Source: Gymnorhina tibicen (taxonomy: Eukaryota; Chordata; Aves; Passeriformes; Artamidae). Taken from it: DNA of 64,000 nt. The notes beneath the pieces were generated by a model, which saw only the letters and a program-made list of their open reading frames with translations, did not search any database and had not been told where the DNA came from. Of the stretch, positions 25,601 through 40,600 are shown piece by piece. The DNA lies in contig VXAZ01008245.1 of NCBI GenBank assembly GCA_013399875.1, forward strand, positions 62,280 to 126,279. Direction: 5' to 3'. How positions within the stretch are numbered: the stretch's first letter is position 1; each line of letters opens with the position of its first letter. Made by a program: the position numbers and the translations under genes.

Positions 25601-28600
25601 GTCACTGTTGAGTTCTCGTCTTCCTCTCACCAGTGATGCTCCAGCCACAGCATGGTTAAATAACTGAAGGTTTGTGCCCAACAATTTGCTTTCAGCTTGT
25701 TTCAAAGAGTGCAAATCCTGAACAGTCAGTGCCTTCACACTGGCTAAGAAAGCCTTGCTCAGAGCATTTATCTTAGGAGGGTGTGGAGACAGACACATTC
25801 ACAACAAAGGAACAGCGTGCAACATCCTCGATCTGCACTGAACCTACAGGGCTCAGCCCATCAGAGAAAAACAAAGCAGACTTTCCCTGTGGCTGCCTTC
25901 AGCTGAAATGTGGTGCTTGGGAGCCATGCAGATTATTCTTTTTATAACAGTTCTCAGATCCACTTCTGTTTTAGCAGGCAATGTTTTGCTCCCTGGCTCT
26001 GCCATTTAGGCTCCTGCCTGATGTTATTTTAGGAGCGACAGCATGTGGGTATCAACAGGCCTGTTGGTGCTTGCAGGTAGTGATGGGAGAAGGGATGCAG
26101 GCTTTGTTTAGAGAGGTCATTTCAAGGGTGTTTATGTTCTAGGAGCAAAGCAAGACTACAGAAGTGTTTTCAAAGGCAGAGTTAAAGTAAGAGCTAAAAA
26201 GGGAGAGTAGGGGAGTCCCAAATGGGCAAGAAGATTGGAAAGACAGGAATGGGAGGAGCAGGAAAGCTGAAGGAAGGACAAATTAAAAATGAGCTGTGGG
26301 GACTGTGCAGAGAAAGGACTGGGTGCTACATCTCTGTGGGGAGGATGTCACCGAGGAGCAGCTCCATCCCCAGCAGCTCACACACAGCACAACCTGCAAA
26401 AGTCTGAGAGCAAACCCCTGGTCCCAGCATGAGGAAGGTACAGCTCCTCCAGCAAGGGCTTCTCAAAACTAGACCAAGTTTTTACTATGGGTGGAGTAGC
26501 CCCATCTGAATCATCGGGCCGTGGGCTGGCCATTGTATGCATTGTTATGAGGTATCTCCTTTGCCGAAGCCAAGCAGAAAAGCCAGCAAAGCAACAGGAG
26601 GGAAGAGGCCGTTACTGAAATCCTATGAGAACAGTGAGGAATGATGAGAGACAATGCCTCACATCCCTGCTTCCACTGCAGGAGCTGCCAGTGCAACAGC
26701 ACGGTGTCCAAAGCACTGTGTGATGGGCATGGCTGGCCAGGGCAGCTCGGAGAGCTGGCTCTGGAGCACCACTGGCTGCTGCTAAAGAATTGCAGAGAGC
26801 CCTAGAAACCTCCTGTTTTGCTACTACACTGCAAGCAGAGGGCAAGAGCTAATCAGGACTTGTGCTAATTAAGCCGCCTATTGCTGGGAGAGGATGGGGA
26901 TGTGGCTGGATGCCAACAGTAATATGGTAGGCGGGACCAGAGGGCTCCGCTGACTCCCAGGGAAAGTCTGCTTTGGTAACCTGGTACTTATGCTTTCTTT
27001 CTTCTCTCTCCTGGGGTTGCTTGTGGAATGACGCAGCCCGTGAAGCCCTTCTGGAGCCCCACGCACCTCCTGGAGGCGTGTGGGCAGGAGCCAGTGGTGC
27101 TGGCAGGAGGGCAGAGCTGCGGTGGGAGGCAGCCGCTGGGCTCGCGTCCCCTCTGCTCAGCCCCGCTGTGGGCTGTGACGGCTGGGGCTGGTGCTGCTGG
27201 CACAGCTACAGCCTCATGTTTTTTGACCTTTTACTCTTCCAGAGATAGAAATGGGATTTGTCTGAGGCTTGGAATAACTTCCTGCGATTGTGCTGGAGAG
27301 GGCTAGTCTGGCTTGCTAGATAGCTGTGTCTGTCGGGCTGGCTCAGGAACGGAGAAAGCCTCTGCTCCGTGACTAAGCTGAAGACAGATTTAAAGGAACC
27401 TAAAGACACAGCTGTGCCTTAGAGAAAAATAAGCTGAGAGCACTGTACATTGTCCCCAGTAGGACAACTGGGCCAGGGCTGTTTCTGGGTTTGGGCATTA
27501 GCCATTACTGGAGAACCACAAACAACCCTAAACCAAATGGTGTCTGTGTTTTCATAGTGATTCCTCAGATGGTAAGTTATAAATCCTCTCTGGATCAGTG
27601 ACGTATGTGTGTCTGCATGTGTGGGAAAGTAGGTAATGGTCTGAAAATTGATCCTTTGGGATGATGAGAGCAAGCAATAGTTGTGCAAGCCTCCCCCTCC
27701 TCCTCCACCACTCCTCTGCCTCTGCTGCCAGCACAGGCAGTGTGACACTGGGCAGGCACCGAGGCTGAGGTGAGGTCTGCTCTGCTTTCCCTGCATCTTT
27801 TGATGCCCTTCTGCATCTCTTTTGTTCCATCTTTAATTGACTTCTAGCAGCCTTTACAGGTGACATTGACAGGTCAGATGTTTTCAGCACAACATTCAAT
27901 AGATCTTTTGGGATCTCCCAAAGAATTAAGGAAATGTACTTCAAACAAAGCCTTCTCTAAGCAAGCTTTTAGTTGTTTCTTGTATTTTACTTATCACTAC
28001 TCAAAATCCCTATGTACAAGATGTGTGCTAGTGTATTCCTGCGTGACTCACTCACAGACTGGCTGCTTCTGACTCCCCTTTCTTAGAGTCTGGAGTGGGA
28101 ACTGTCTTGGTCCTTTACTGATATTCCTTTGAACAACTGAATATAGAGCACCTGGTGGGCAGGATCCTTGACTGAAAATGGTAATTTTCTACTCTTCTGG
28201 CCAACAGCAGTGTCAGCTGGAGATCTCCTGGCACATGCCAAGGAATACTCAGGCTATATCCAGCCTAGCCCAGCTATAAGCCCCCTCTCCTCATGGACTG
28301 GGTCTCTGCAGGCACTTGCTGCTGGTGTCAGCCCTCCCTGCTTGGCACTGCTTGGACAGGACAGGGAGAACAGCTCTCCCCAACCCTGTGGTCAGATCCG
28401 TGCTGCTCCTGAGCATGAGTGTGTTTCATAGTGGGTGAGAAATAAAAATTTGGCTCCTCCTGCCCAGCAAAAGCAGAGCTGTCCCAAAGCCAAGTCACAT
28501 TTCTGTCGCAAACAAGTCCTAACACACAAGTTCAACATACTTAACACTTCTGTGCAGAGACACCATTCACAGGTTTTCAGCCTCAGGGGAATTCAGGGTG

Positions 28601-31600
28601 TTAGTGAGATGTATCAGCAAATGTGATTTATAATGTAATTGTATAATACAGTAAGAGGGTAACACTTGAGCCTTTGAGCTTCAGTGCACAGCAGGTCTCT
28701 TAGACAGCAGAAGGAAGCCGTGCTGGACTGCACTGTTTATCTGTTTGCATCAAGTTCTCACTCCTACATATATTTCACTTACAGCTCTCTAAATAGGAAG
28801 TGTCAAACAAACTCGAATTTTGAGTAAGTTTTTATAAAAAAAAATCTGCAATCTAAACAGTGAAAAATTAACAAAGAAAACCCATCTAGTTCATTTGTAG
28901 GTAATTCCATATAATTAATTAATTTAAAATCCTTTAAAAAAGTTTTTAAATGCTTTTGTGCATTTTTACTGAAATCCAATTCTACTCAAATGCAACTTCT
29001 TTCAAATCACATAAAATAATCCTTTCTGGGGGAAAGCAAGCTTTTCACAGTGATACCTCTTTCATATAAAAATTGTAACATAAAGAACATGAGTAATTGT
29101 ATATTAAGCTACACCAATGCCTTGATATTTATGGATGGAGATACAGTATGCCTGTTAGCAGAAATAAGCACTACATTTATTCTAGATACTCCACTTAGTG
29201 GTAAATCATTGCACATCAACTAATGAAACTGTATTTCAAGGAAATAAATGAAAAAGTACCTGTGGCAAAAAACGAGACTAAGAAATTACCATTTAATTCA
29301 AAGATTTATACCTCCTCATTTAAGTTATTATAAAAATCTGTGTTAACACTACTCTATGTGAATTAATGCTCTTTATAGGGAAATTTCCTCTGGATGACTG
29401 GACTAGATTGATGAAGTATCATGAGGGGGAGCTGTTGAAATTAAAAATAAAACTCCTAGTGCTCCCAGACTGAACAAAACTTACAGCCTGTGATCAGTGG
29501 TGCTGCATGCAATGCTCTTTTTCTACCCTCAATCCTGTATGTCAAAAAGACAGTGATGGGACTGTCACAACACAGGGCATCTGTTCACCCACAGATTAAA
29601 AGGTATCCGAGGGCTAAGTAATTAATCCTTCTCACCACACCTTATTTCCAGCAATTCAACTCAGTTACTTTACTTGTGTGGTACTTGTGGTACAGTAGGC
29701 AGCTATCACGTTTGCACAAGGGCTCTGAGAATAATGCACGTTAACAGATTCTTTGGAGCTTCTCATGCACGTGGGTTTTCCCCAGGCTCTCAGTGTTCGC
29801 AGCCGCTGAGCTGGTGGCTACAGCCACAATTCAGACAGAGCTAGAATTTCATCTAAGAACAAATATGCAGATGTGCCTGATACCACTTTATCATTAGAAA
29901 GACCAGGTCGTGGTGTATACGCAGTAGTTCACACTTTGATGCGCACGTGTGAAGTAGGTCACGCTGAGGGTGTCTTCCAGGCATAACATAATGCAGTGTG
30001 GAGGTGTGAGAGCAGTCTTACCATGAAACAAACAACAAATCCCCCAAATAAACAACACCACAAAAAGATGTAAAATGCTGCAGCTCAGCTCCCTGTAAGC
30101 TTAGGCTTTTCTCTACTACACCAGAAAAACAAAACCCAGAAGAGAATGCCTGTTACTCGGACTCGCTTCAGACTGCAGCTCTTCTTCTTCACAGTTTCAC
30201 AACCCATCACAAAGCATCCCAGTGTTCATTTTTCCATCCAGCACTCTTGGGCCACTGACAGCAATCCTGGTGCACGCTGTGCACTGCAACACAAACCCAG
30301 GTAGGCATCCCACACCGCGGCCCTGCATGGTTCTACTGCATCGAGAGGGTCTCTCATAGTAACAAACAAATTTCACATCAGCAAAGGTGTTAGATCATCC
30401 TGCATGTTACGTGAACTTCATTCTCATGAAGTTTCAAGATTTCTTTGCAAAAAGCAGGTTGGCTACAGAGCCAAGAGCTTCCTGCCCCATGCTTGAAGGT
30501 AGATGTCTTCTAACACTCCACCAACCCCTTGCTGTCATTGTCTGACCCAGTTCCAGGAGCAGGAAGCTGTGCTGCTCTATCATCACCTGACAGAGCACTC
30601 CACACGATCTGCCCTGCCTGCAGAGCAGGGATGGTGGTAGGAGCTGTAAGCAGAAGCGTGAAGTTCACAGTCGCTGGTTTTGCTAACTGAATCCCACAAA
30701 AAGTGATATGAGATAAGGGTTGTTTGAGCACAGAGCAAACAAACACCCTACACAGATCCTGAGACTCCAGCGAGCTTAGCACAGTTAGAAGAGTCCCTGT
30801 CTCTCATGTCCAAAAGATAACTTCTGAAATTCAGCCTGACAGGAACTCTTCTGTCAAAGGCTGTTTCCTGAGAGCACCAAAGAAACGTCCAATCATTCAT
30901 GACCAAATAATTTGCCCTTCAAGTTTAGGTCCCAGTTCCAGAAAGCGCTTGAGCACATGCTTCACAGCAAGCTCAGGAATAATCTTTGATCTCGTTTAAA
31001 CTAAAATTTAAGGAATTGAGCCTGCTTTTTTTTCTGTTGCCATTGTCCAAGTTTTCCCTGCCATTTTCACTGCCCGAAGTCTGAGTAGTCCCTGTCAAGA
31101 TGAAAGGAGAATCTTCACTCCAACTAAGTGAAGTGCTCCTATTTAACCATCTTCTCACTTCAGAGACAGTGAAGATTTTCGTTCAGAAAAATGTTATTTC
31201 ACAGTATGTGTTTAGCACATACAGATTGTGTATGGTACGAAACTGAGGGGACACTTCCTCTTCTGCAGCAAAAGCCAAGCTCCAAGAGGCAAGCAAGCAC
31301 CATGCAGGAACATGTGCATGAGAGACGCACAGAAATCTTCTTGGGTGTTGAATGTTTGACATCTACTAATTTTGATTTGCAAACGGGCCATACAAAACCA
31401 GCAGCACAATTTAACCTCTCTCGGTGTGGGAGCTGCATGGGAAGAAGTCTTCCCCTGGTTCAGCAGAGAGAGTGAGGCAGGGTTTGCATCTACAAGCCTT
31501 GCAATGATCCCTTAAGTATTTGGAAGTGGTGGAGTCACCATCCCTGGAGGTACTAAAAAGACATGTACAGGTGGTATTTGGAGACGTGGTTTAGTGGTGG

Positions 31601-34600
31601 GCTTGGCGGTGCTGGGTTAATTGGTCCATGATTTTGAAAGTTTTTATCCAACCCAAATGATTCTGTGATTCTGTGAAAAGGGATCTTGGGCTATGGGAGC
31701 TCGAACTATGTAAATGGGAGAGCTGTTTGTGCTCTGAGTAAGGAAGTTTAAATTTGACCTGCAGTGAGTGTGTAAGGCTGCAGAGAGGAAGGGCTTTCTC
31801 TACTGCTGCACTCAGAGCAATCTCTCTTTTGTCTCAAAGGCCACTGTGGCCGTGACTCACACAGCCATCAGACTATTAACACTTTTATTCCAACTAGTTA
31901 TTTCTGGCTTTTGGAGTCAAAATACCTAAATGTCCAGAGTGCTTCCAGGGTAACTATAGTAATTGCAAAAACAAACAACAGCAGCTTGACCCATGGGTCA
32001 GCTGAAGCCAAGCTCTGAATCACACACTTATTTTTCACCTATAGTTATGAAAAGGAATTTAAGCTGGACAACAAGGCAGTTCATTTCCTAGCCACCTCGA
32101 GACGCTCAGACAGACGAGCTCAGCCCAGATGCTGTGACCTGCTCACCCCCTCCATGGGAGATGCAGAGAGGTGGGTGCTGCACAACCTCCCTGAGCAACA
32201 GGCAGCCAACTCTGAGCACACAGAACTTCATCAGACATGCTTTGTAAACCCACTGGAGGCTGATGGACTCTATGAGTGTTGGGAACTGATCTTTCTTCTT
32301 CTGGGTATTCATAATCTATATGTTTCAGAGAACTCTGAAGGTCAGAGCTCTGAAGTTAGGAGAAAGACTTTGTTCAAGCTCTAGACCTGCTTTACACTTT
32401 CAGTTCTTCCTATTCCTGCAACAGTGGCCAGTTCACTCTCAGCTGTGTCAGTAATTAGCAACTTCATGTTGGAAGGGGTAAGGTCTTCTAGAAGAAGTCA
32501 TAATGTAGTCAAATTAATTACCTTGCATTCTATTTTTAACCACAATACATTTGCTTATGCAAGGCTTTGTTGTGTTGCTGCTTCACCACAATGGGTTTCT
32601 TCAACTCCTCTCTGTGTCTAAAAAAAAGTCAAAATTTACTATCTGTTTTGAATATTTAGGATATTGCAAAGACAGATGGCTCAGTAGCCAAACACTATTC
32701 AAGTACATAAACCAAAAGCTGAAGTGCAATGTGAGAAACCAGATTAATCACAAATAAAGAACAAATATATTATAGCAGATAATATATACTTTAAACATAG
32801 ATGATGGTCATTGATCCTTCAGTTGTGCTTCTATTTATTTTCTATAAAACCAATTCCGCTAAACTAGAGGGCCATGAGGTGTGTATTATCAGTAAATAAA
32901 AAAGATCAGAATACAATGGAGCAAGAGCTTTATGATTCACTAATAAACCATGAGAAAGAACCCACCAGTCTGGAAGCATCAAACCTTCCAGCAGAACAAG
33001 ATGCAATAAAATGTGTAACAGGAGCAGCCAAGCTAACTTGGAGAGAGCTCCCAGTTCTCTAAAGCTGTGTGCCTCATCTTAACTGAACAAGCTCTAAATT
33101 AAATTAAATCCAAAATCTCAAGGTTGAAAAAAACCCCTAATACACTAAAGAGGAAAAGGAAAAATATAATGAAGTTTTTGTTTCTTCTTCTGGCTTTCAT
33201 TAAAACACACCAGTGCAAAATACTCTCTACAGACATGAAGCCAGAGTTGCACAGAGGAGAGAAATTCTGTCCTGCGTAGGCTGAGATAATTCTTGCACTT
33301 GATACCCCAAAAAGGGTGGTCCTGAATGAGAAGAGAGATTTTCTTTTAAGGTGTTGCCCTTGTTGCCTGGGTGTTGTTCACAGCAACAGTGCGGGGAACA
33401 GTGCACAGAAAGGACGTCTGTAAAACCACGGGTGCTGTCAGGAGCCCTCAGGGATGGGCACCGTGGAACCTTTCTTCTGTGGATTAACTGACATTTTGAA
33501 TAACAAATCGTTTCAATTCTGTAGGGAAAGACAAGGTTTAGCCTTGTGCCATTCCCCATGTCCTTGCTGGTTTCCAGGGGAGGAATACTGGAGGAGTTCC
33601 CTTCAAGGAGAAAACCAAGCTAGTAAAATATCTTCCCCTGATCCTTCCTACCCCAACAATGCAGAATATTGTTGAGTAAAAATGGAGTCATACTCAAGGC
33701 AGCAGATATAAAAGAGACTTCTGAAAGCAGTGGTTGTACACAGAAAGCAGTAAGGGCTTTCCTTTTTTTAGACTTCATGGCTTATTTGTTTAAACCACTA
33801 AGAGACATTTGCATGTTACCCTTTTCTGGTCAGACATAAAAAAATAATGCAGAAATAAATGCAAGAGCAAGTAACACCTCCTGCTAACTTTCAAGTTTAA
33901 TTTTTACTCATGAAACACTTTAGCAAGGATCCATCACTTGATTTTACGTTTTTAAAGAAGCAAAGAGTATGATCAAAAATGATTTTACTAAGAGGTGGAA
34001 AGAAACAACAGAACCCCAACTATTATCTTTTCTTATTTTAAACTTCATCCCACACTTGACACAAATTTAGAACTGAATGCGGAATTACTCCTACTCTTCT
34101 CCTTCACTTATGACTCCTTCTTACCATGTTTTTCAGCGAAGGAGATTGTAAATGTTCCCTGTGAGGGTGCAGTGCAACAAGCAGTGCACACGGTGTGTGC
34201 TGCAGGCAGCAGCCCCAGCAGGTTGCGTGTTGCTGATGTGGTGACTGACATGTCAAGTCTAATTGCCAGATTTAAATGAAGCCTGCTGGGAGGTGAAATA
34301 CCCCCTGGTCAGGACAAAGATCTGAGTTACACTCACAGGGATGCTAAATCAGCCAGAAGTGAGTGGATCCTAAACCCTAAGATTACAGGGGTTTTTCAGG
34401 CACAGTTAAGTGTGAGCGTGGCACAGATGTGCCCATGCAGAGGGCACTGGCCCAGAGCTGGTGGCTTTAGGAGGCTTTTAAAAGGCAGGCTGAGAGAGAT
34501 GGCAAAAGACAAGCATAACTGTGAACTTGTGAGCATTTAATGATTAATCTAGTCCATCTGCAGATGGAAAAGCCTTTTCTCAGCAGAAAAAATATTTTTT

Positions 34601-37600
34601 TATTACTTTACAATGCCCAGGAAAAATCATATGGTGATACTGTCTTGATGTTTGTGTTAAAAGTCATTGCAGAATCCCAGCAAGCTGTTTTCCAGGGATA
34701 TGCCAAGAGAAGTGCTTCTTCCATTCGTGAAGACTCTGATTTAGAGGGAAGACCATAGAGAGAGAAAACAGTATCACAGGGAAAGATGAAGAATGGCATC
34801 TTGGCCTTAGAGAAACAAGGGGAAAAATTTCTTTTCTGACTTCAGCAGGTTACAAGAATAATCAGACACACACAAAAGCCATGTGTCCTGTGCATGGTAA
34901 AGATAAGCAATACAATGTGATGTCTCAAACCAGGGAAGTTTGGTGAAAAGCAATCTAACCCCAGAGAGCTGATGCGTTGACCGTAAGATGTAGAGGAACA
35001 CTGAAAAAGCTTCCAAAGAAGGCAAGGAAGATTTTTATGACACTACTCCTTGCCCAGCAAGCCGTATTTTCTTGGGGAAATTTCAAGGATTGCAACAGAC
35101 AGAAAAGCTGTGGCCACTTTCTGATTTCACTCTCAACACTGTCTGAAGTTGGTGGTTTCTGATGGGTATGGTCTGTGCTAAGTACAACCCAAAGAATTTT
35201 GCTCTGACTTTGGCCCTCCCTGTGGTGCTGCCATAGCTATTTTTGTGTGCAATCAGAGCAGAAGTTGAACAGATGAAGACTTGAGGAGAAACATGAAGCA
35301 TTACTTTTGCCAGGCAGCTCCAAAGCTTACAGTATTTGCTCAGCTGGGTTCCAGGAGATTTTCAAGAAAAATCAACTGCACTGACTTTTATGGAATTCCA
35401 ATGTGATTCTTGTTTCAGATGAAACAGTGCTAGTGCCATTATTTAGTGTTCATATCAATGAAAGACTGTGTGACTCTGATTTTCATTCACCCTCTCAGCA
35501 TGGATACTCAGACTATCTTTGATACTCCTACTACCTTTTTATTGTGGATCAAACTACCGTCAAGGAACCCACATAGGAAACAAAATGAATTTAGATGCTT
35601 GAATCACTTATACAATCTAGCCTGGGAGCAATGGCTTGTTTGTACCTCTACTGCTCAAAAGGGCACCTCTAAACCAATAATGCAGCAAAATCATGATGCT
35701 ACACTCTTCTGCATGCTTTGCCCTGCTTTGCAAAAGTAAGAATTTGCATTATCCTTTTCACTTCTGAAAAAAAATTTGAAATGTGTCTTCCAATAATTTA
35801 TTCATGCAGTGTAATTAAGCACAGAATCTGACTCAACTTAGCAGAGGCACGATTTCCAGCTCTGTGGTTTTTCACCTCTGAGAGTATTTACTACTTGCTT
35901 ACCAGTAATTACCACAACCATCTCCTGGTTTGAATTCTGGTACAGAAGAAGGCTTCCAATTTGTTTCCTTTAATCTTAAAGGGAACTTAATTTTAAAACT
36001 CAGCTGAATGCAGAGCTTCCATGAATCAGGTAATAAAACCATTTGCAAGTTTTTCTTCTTGCTTGTTCACCAGGTTAAGCGTTACTGGTTTCTGTCTAAA
36101 ATGCCCTGACCAGCATTTGTTTTCAGTCCCTGAAGTATTTTTTGTTGTTGTTTTTTAATACACCCTGTGCCTAAAGGGACAAATGCTTGGAAGTGTTTAC
36201 ATTTTTTCACTTGTTTCTTGGAAATCATGACCCATAGATAAAAAGAATACTTCTGCAACAATGATTTGGCACTTAAAGAGCTTCTAGTGTTACTGACTGT
36301 TTGAATTAATTTTTTAAACCCATCACAGATGTCCATATTTTATTCTGTGACTTTCTTATGTCTTAACATAAGTTGAGAATGATGGTGCTTGCTAATATTA
36401 TTGCACTGCTACTGTCATGAGATTATAATACACACAATTTAAACAATGATTTATTGAAAAGAAATGAAAATGGAATTTTAAGCCTATCTAGGAATTTGGG
36501 GTATTTGAGTAGCCATCTTTCAATAAATCCAAAATGAATATTTTAAATATGCCATAGGATATTTCTGTCTATCTCTTTGAATGCTAATATTGATCCTGTA
36601 ACCTCAGTCTGCTCTCCACAATGGTTTATTTCAATTCTTACTAAAATTAGGCAGAATAATCCAATTGCCTTGAATCCAGCTGTATTAAAACTTTGTGTTC
36701 GTTTAATCCAAGGCTCCTTCTCCATGGCTGATTTCGTGTTTGTTCCTATTTGACAGTTAAAAGGAAAACTAAAGCTTTTCTTGGGTACAAAATCATGTGC
36801 AAAATCAGACCTATAATGTACAACTAAAGCTGAAGATGAACGAAGCACTAAAATCATCCCATGCCCCTTCCCTTTACCACTTCTTGCGTCCAATTTGAAA
36901 AATTGGTATTTTTGCAGGCAGGAGTACTCTTTGTTTTACTGTTTTTCACGATATTTTCACTTTCATTCTTTTGCTGCAAAGAGTCAATGTCTCTAGAGAC
37001 AGACTGCTGCTTGCGTGCTTTCTAATCCACATTTGAATCAGAACCCATGACATATACCTATGATTAATTTCACTTCACACATTGCTTCAGCTCTGAGGTA
37101 GAAACATGGTTTTGTCACAGCATTATGTGACAGATGTCACAGGCTCTGTGTCAGAAAACCTTCTGAGAGAGACAGCCCGGCTCTTCTAGAGCTCCAGGAC
37201 CACAGCCCTACTCACAGGAGTACAACCCTGTTCCAAGACCCTCTTAACAGCCCCTGACTAAAGAAGCTGCCATTCAAGGGAGAGAAGCAGCAAGAGAGAT
37301 CTTTTTGCTTGTTTGCCATTTTCTAAGCCTGTGGCTACTTCACTTTTATGTGGGCTAGCATGGGCCACAGCCACCCAAGGAGGCCAGGGAATGCATGGAT
37401 GCTGAGGGTTAGCCATGAAAACCACCAAAGGAAGAACGTGGGAGAGGTGGAGCTGGCTGGACAGAGTCAAAAGCAGGAAAGCCAAAGGCCTCTCAAGAGA
37501 CATTCGAGTCCTGGGCTGCACTGAGCCTGACTCTTTTGGGGTTTTTTTGCATGTGTGTGTCTTGCATTCCCACACCACAAAGCTGCTGCCCCTATCCTGC

Positions 37601-40600
37601 TCCAGAGTTCCCCGTGTCAGACACAGCCAAGCACGGATCGTGCCCGAGCATGGATGTGGTGGCTCTGCCCTGCCTTTGCGCAGGGGAACAGCACCAGCTC
37701 TGCACTTACAGCCGTGGGAGCGTGCAACTGGAAGGAAAGGCCCCCAGTTGCAGCACTGTTTCCACAAAGGTTTACTACCAGTGACTTCCAATGTCTGACA
37801 ATCTTCTCTGGAGTTCTCTGCTTCTGGTTTGGTCCTTGATTAATTAAGGGCTTGACACTGTGAAACTAAGAATTTTTCCCAACAGCATTATATACAGGAA
37901 AGAGCAATTATAGGCTCAGGATTGAAATCACTAAATGCACTACACACATCCCGTTGGACTCATTCCACTGAACTAAATTAGTAATTAATGATATTTTCAC
38001 CAAAAAGCTGAGCAAATACAGGAATAATAGTAAGTCAAATGTACAATATTGTGAGGCATGGGTTTCAAAAGAACAGGGGGCAAAGTTGTCAAGGCTCCTG
38101 TAGTTAGATAACTACCTCAGCTCTTCTTTCCACTCAGCTGGGATGTCCCCAGCATTTACCACAGTTATACCCTGACCTTAGAAGCTGAGCATTATTATCA
38201 TGTCAGAGCTCCTTTCTGACATAACAGGTGTTTGGTTAGAAGTTCATCAAGTCAACATTTATTTTTAACAACTGGAGTTACCAACAGGCATTGGATATGT
38301 CCCTGTTTCCCTGTTCCCTGATGTGGAGTCCCTGCCCCGGGGCTCTGGTATTTGCTGACTAATGAGAGGGCCTCCAACCTGTTCCCAGAACAGACTCCAG
38401 CCACAGCTCAGAGTTGTTACTGGGAACAGAAGAGGCAACACCCTGCACAAGCAGAGTGATAACTGGTGGTTTCAGACAAAGTTTTTCAAGTAAGCTGCTG
38501 CAGGCAGAAAGGCGATGCGTGCTGGCAGAGCCCTTGCCACAAGCAGTTTGTGCTTCCTACGAGATCTTTCCACAAAAGGATAAGATTTTTTCCAGCACTT
38601 GGGCATTTCCCTTTGCTGCTCTGGAGGCTCCTCCAATGCCTTCAGCAGAAACGTGCCGGGCCTGTTGCCACCATTCCTATTTGAAGACAGCCCCTGGACA
38701 AGTCGGGCAGCTGTGGACTGGATCTGAGAGAATAGAGGGAACACACAATTTTCCAGGTGGCCACTAATGTTCAAGCATGGAAGAAACATAGTTTGATTAT
38801 TGCATTCTGACTACTCTATTGCACAAGCATGTTATGAACAAAAAAGTTGTACAAAAATCATAGTGGATTTCACTTTTTCTTATTTAACTGTTTTATCGTA
38901 AGCATGTAAAATGCCCCCCAAAATAATTTTTGGTGAAAAAATGAGCCAGCATAGCTTAGTTTTTAACATCCTTCTGCTTCTTTACAGTAAGACAGATGAT
39001 CATGACGTTTATATTTTCCCCTTACTAGTTTAAAACTTTCCACTTTGTCTACCAGTCCTTATGCTGAGAGATACTTCAGGGAGTTTGATTTTACAAGCGG
39101 TGAATATAGGCCTGGATTTTTTGTTGCTGGTTGACTTCTGTATATACAGAATTTAATTATGGATGATCAGAACTTTTTCCTTGCTAAACACTCTCTACAG
39201 GTCCAGTAGTGAAATATCCTCAACCATGTATCCTAGTCCACCACCTGGTCCAAAGAGTTTTCACAGGGGATTCACAAAATTACTGTTGTCCCAATGAGTG
39301 GCCAGCAGTACCCTTGGATGAGCTTAGTGCTTTGGGAAATCTCAGTGCAGGCTCCAAGGGACCGTAGTAAATACAGGAGGGATCAAAGAATCTGTTTGCA
39401 ATTTGAGTGAATACACCAAGGGTGAAGGGGACACAAAACATGAACTATGCTCTTAAGACTTGGAGATAACAAAAGGAATCTGACAGGATAGTGAGTGGGA
39501 AAGCAGGGATTACCACTGCTTGTGTTGCTGCTGCTTGAATCAAAGGGCTGTCTGCGTTTTTACTGGCATAGCTAAGCTGCCATGTATCTGCTGGTACGAG
39601 TGTGCCATGGGAACGCTCTGATACTGATAAAAAGAACATTGTTCCCAGTTTAGTTTATATTGCTCCAGAAGCAGTTAAAGATAAAGCAAAAAGATGTCAC
39701 TCACCCCAAGAATATCCGAGAAGATGTTTATCAGCCTAATTATGGTGATCTGAATTCATGCATCACGACACATCTATGTGGTTTTCCTGCAGATTACATT
39801 GGAAATGGAGCTTCTTGGAACAAGTCAGTGGCAACCATTTCATCAATGTTACACACAAAGTGGTTACTGAGGCAGATTTTTGCTGTATCACTAAATATGG
39901 ATTACTGGAATTTCCCACTGGAATATATTGCTCTGAATTAACAGCCTGGAAAAAAAGAAGCTTCTAACACTGGTACGCTGAGTGGCATCACAACGTGACT
40001 GTGAGGTGTCAGTGGCCACTCTAAGCTATTAGGGGTAAAGATGCTTTTTCCAGGATTCAGCCGTAAGTGCTTAGGTGATTTGCAAATGGAGCCCCAAGGA
40101 CTCACAAACAGCAAGCAGCAAAACAGATCCTCTGGAGAAAGTCAGCAGCAAACCATCCAGTTCTTAAACAAAGAGATTTAGAGATATTTTTGAGATTTTC
40201 TGAAGTTTTGTCCTAAAATTCCCGAAGAGCTGAAGTTGTTAGGGAAGGTGCGAGTCACACAGGATGCATGTGAAGTATCTCTGGCCACTAGACTTCACTG
40301 TTGGAGGAACTGGAATTGTAGGAAATAACCCCAAAACGTGCCAGTAACGCTGTTCTGTGGTCCAAAGAGTGATGAGGTTTTCCTCCCTGAGAGGTGCCAG
40401 CTCAGCTGAGAGCTGCTGCCTCAGGCAGGAGAAGTCAGTGATGTGTGTGGTGTCACTGTGACTGGCAAGGACTTCCCCTGATGGAGATGGGCTCTGCTCT
40501 GTTTGGAGAGGGAAGGCAAAGCACGGCAGAGGAAATGGCTGTAATGCAGAACAGCAAAATGAAATACTGTTGTGGGAAGCTCGGTGTGCAAGCCAGGAAA

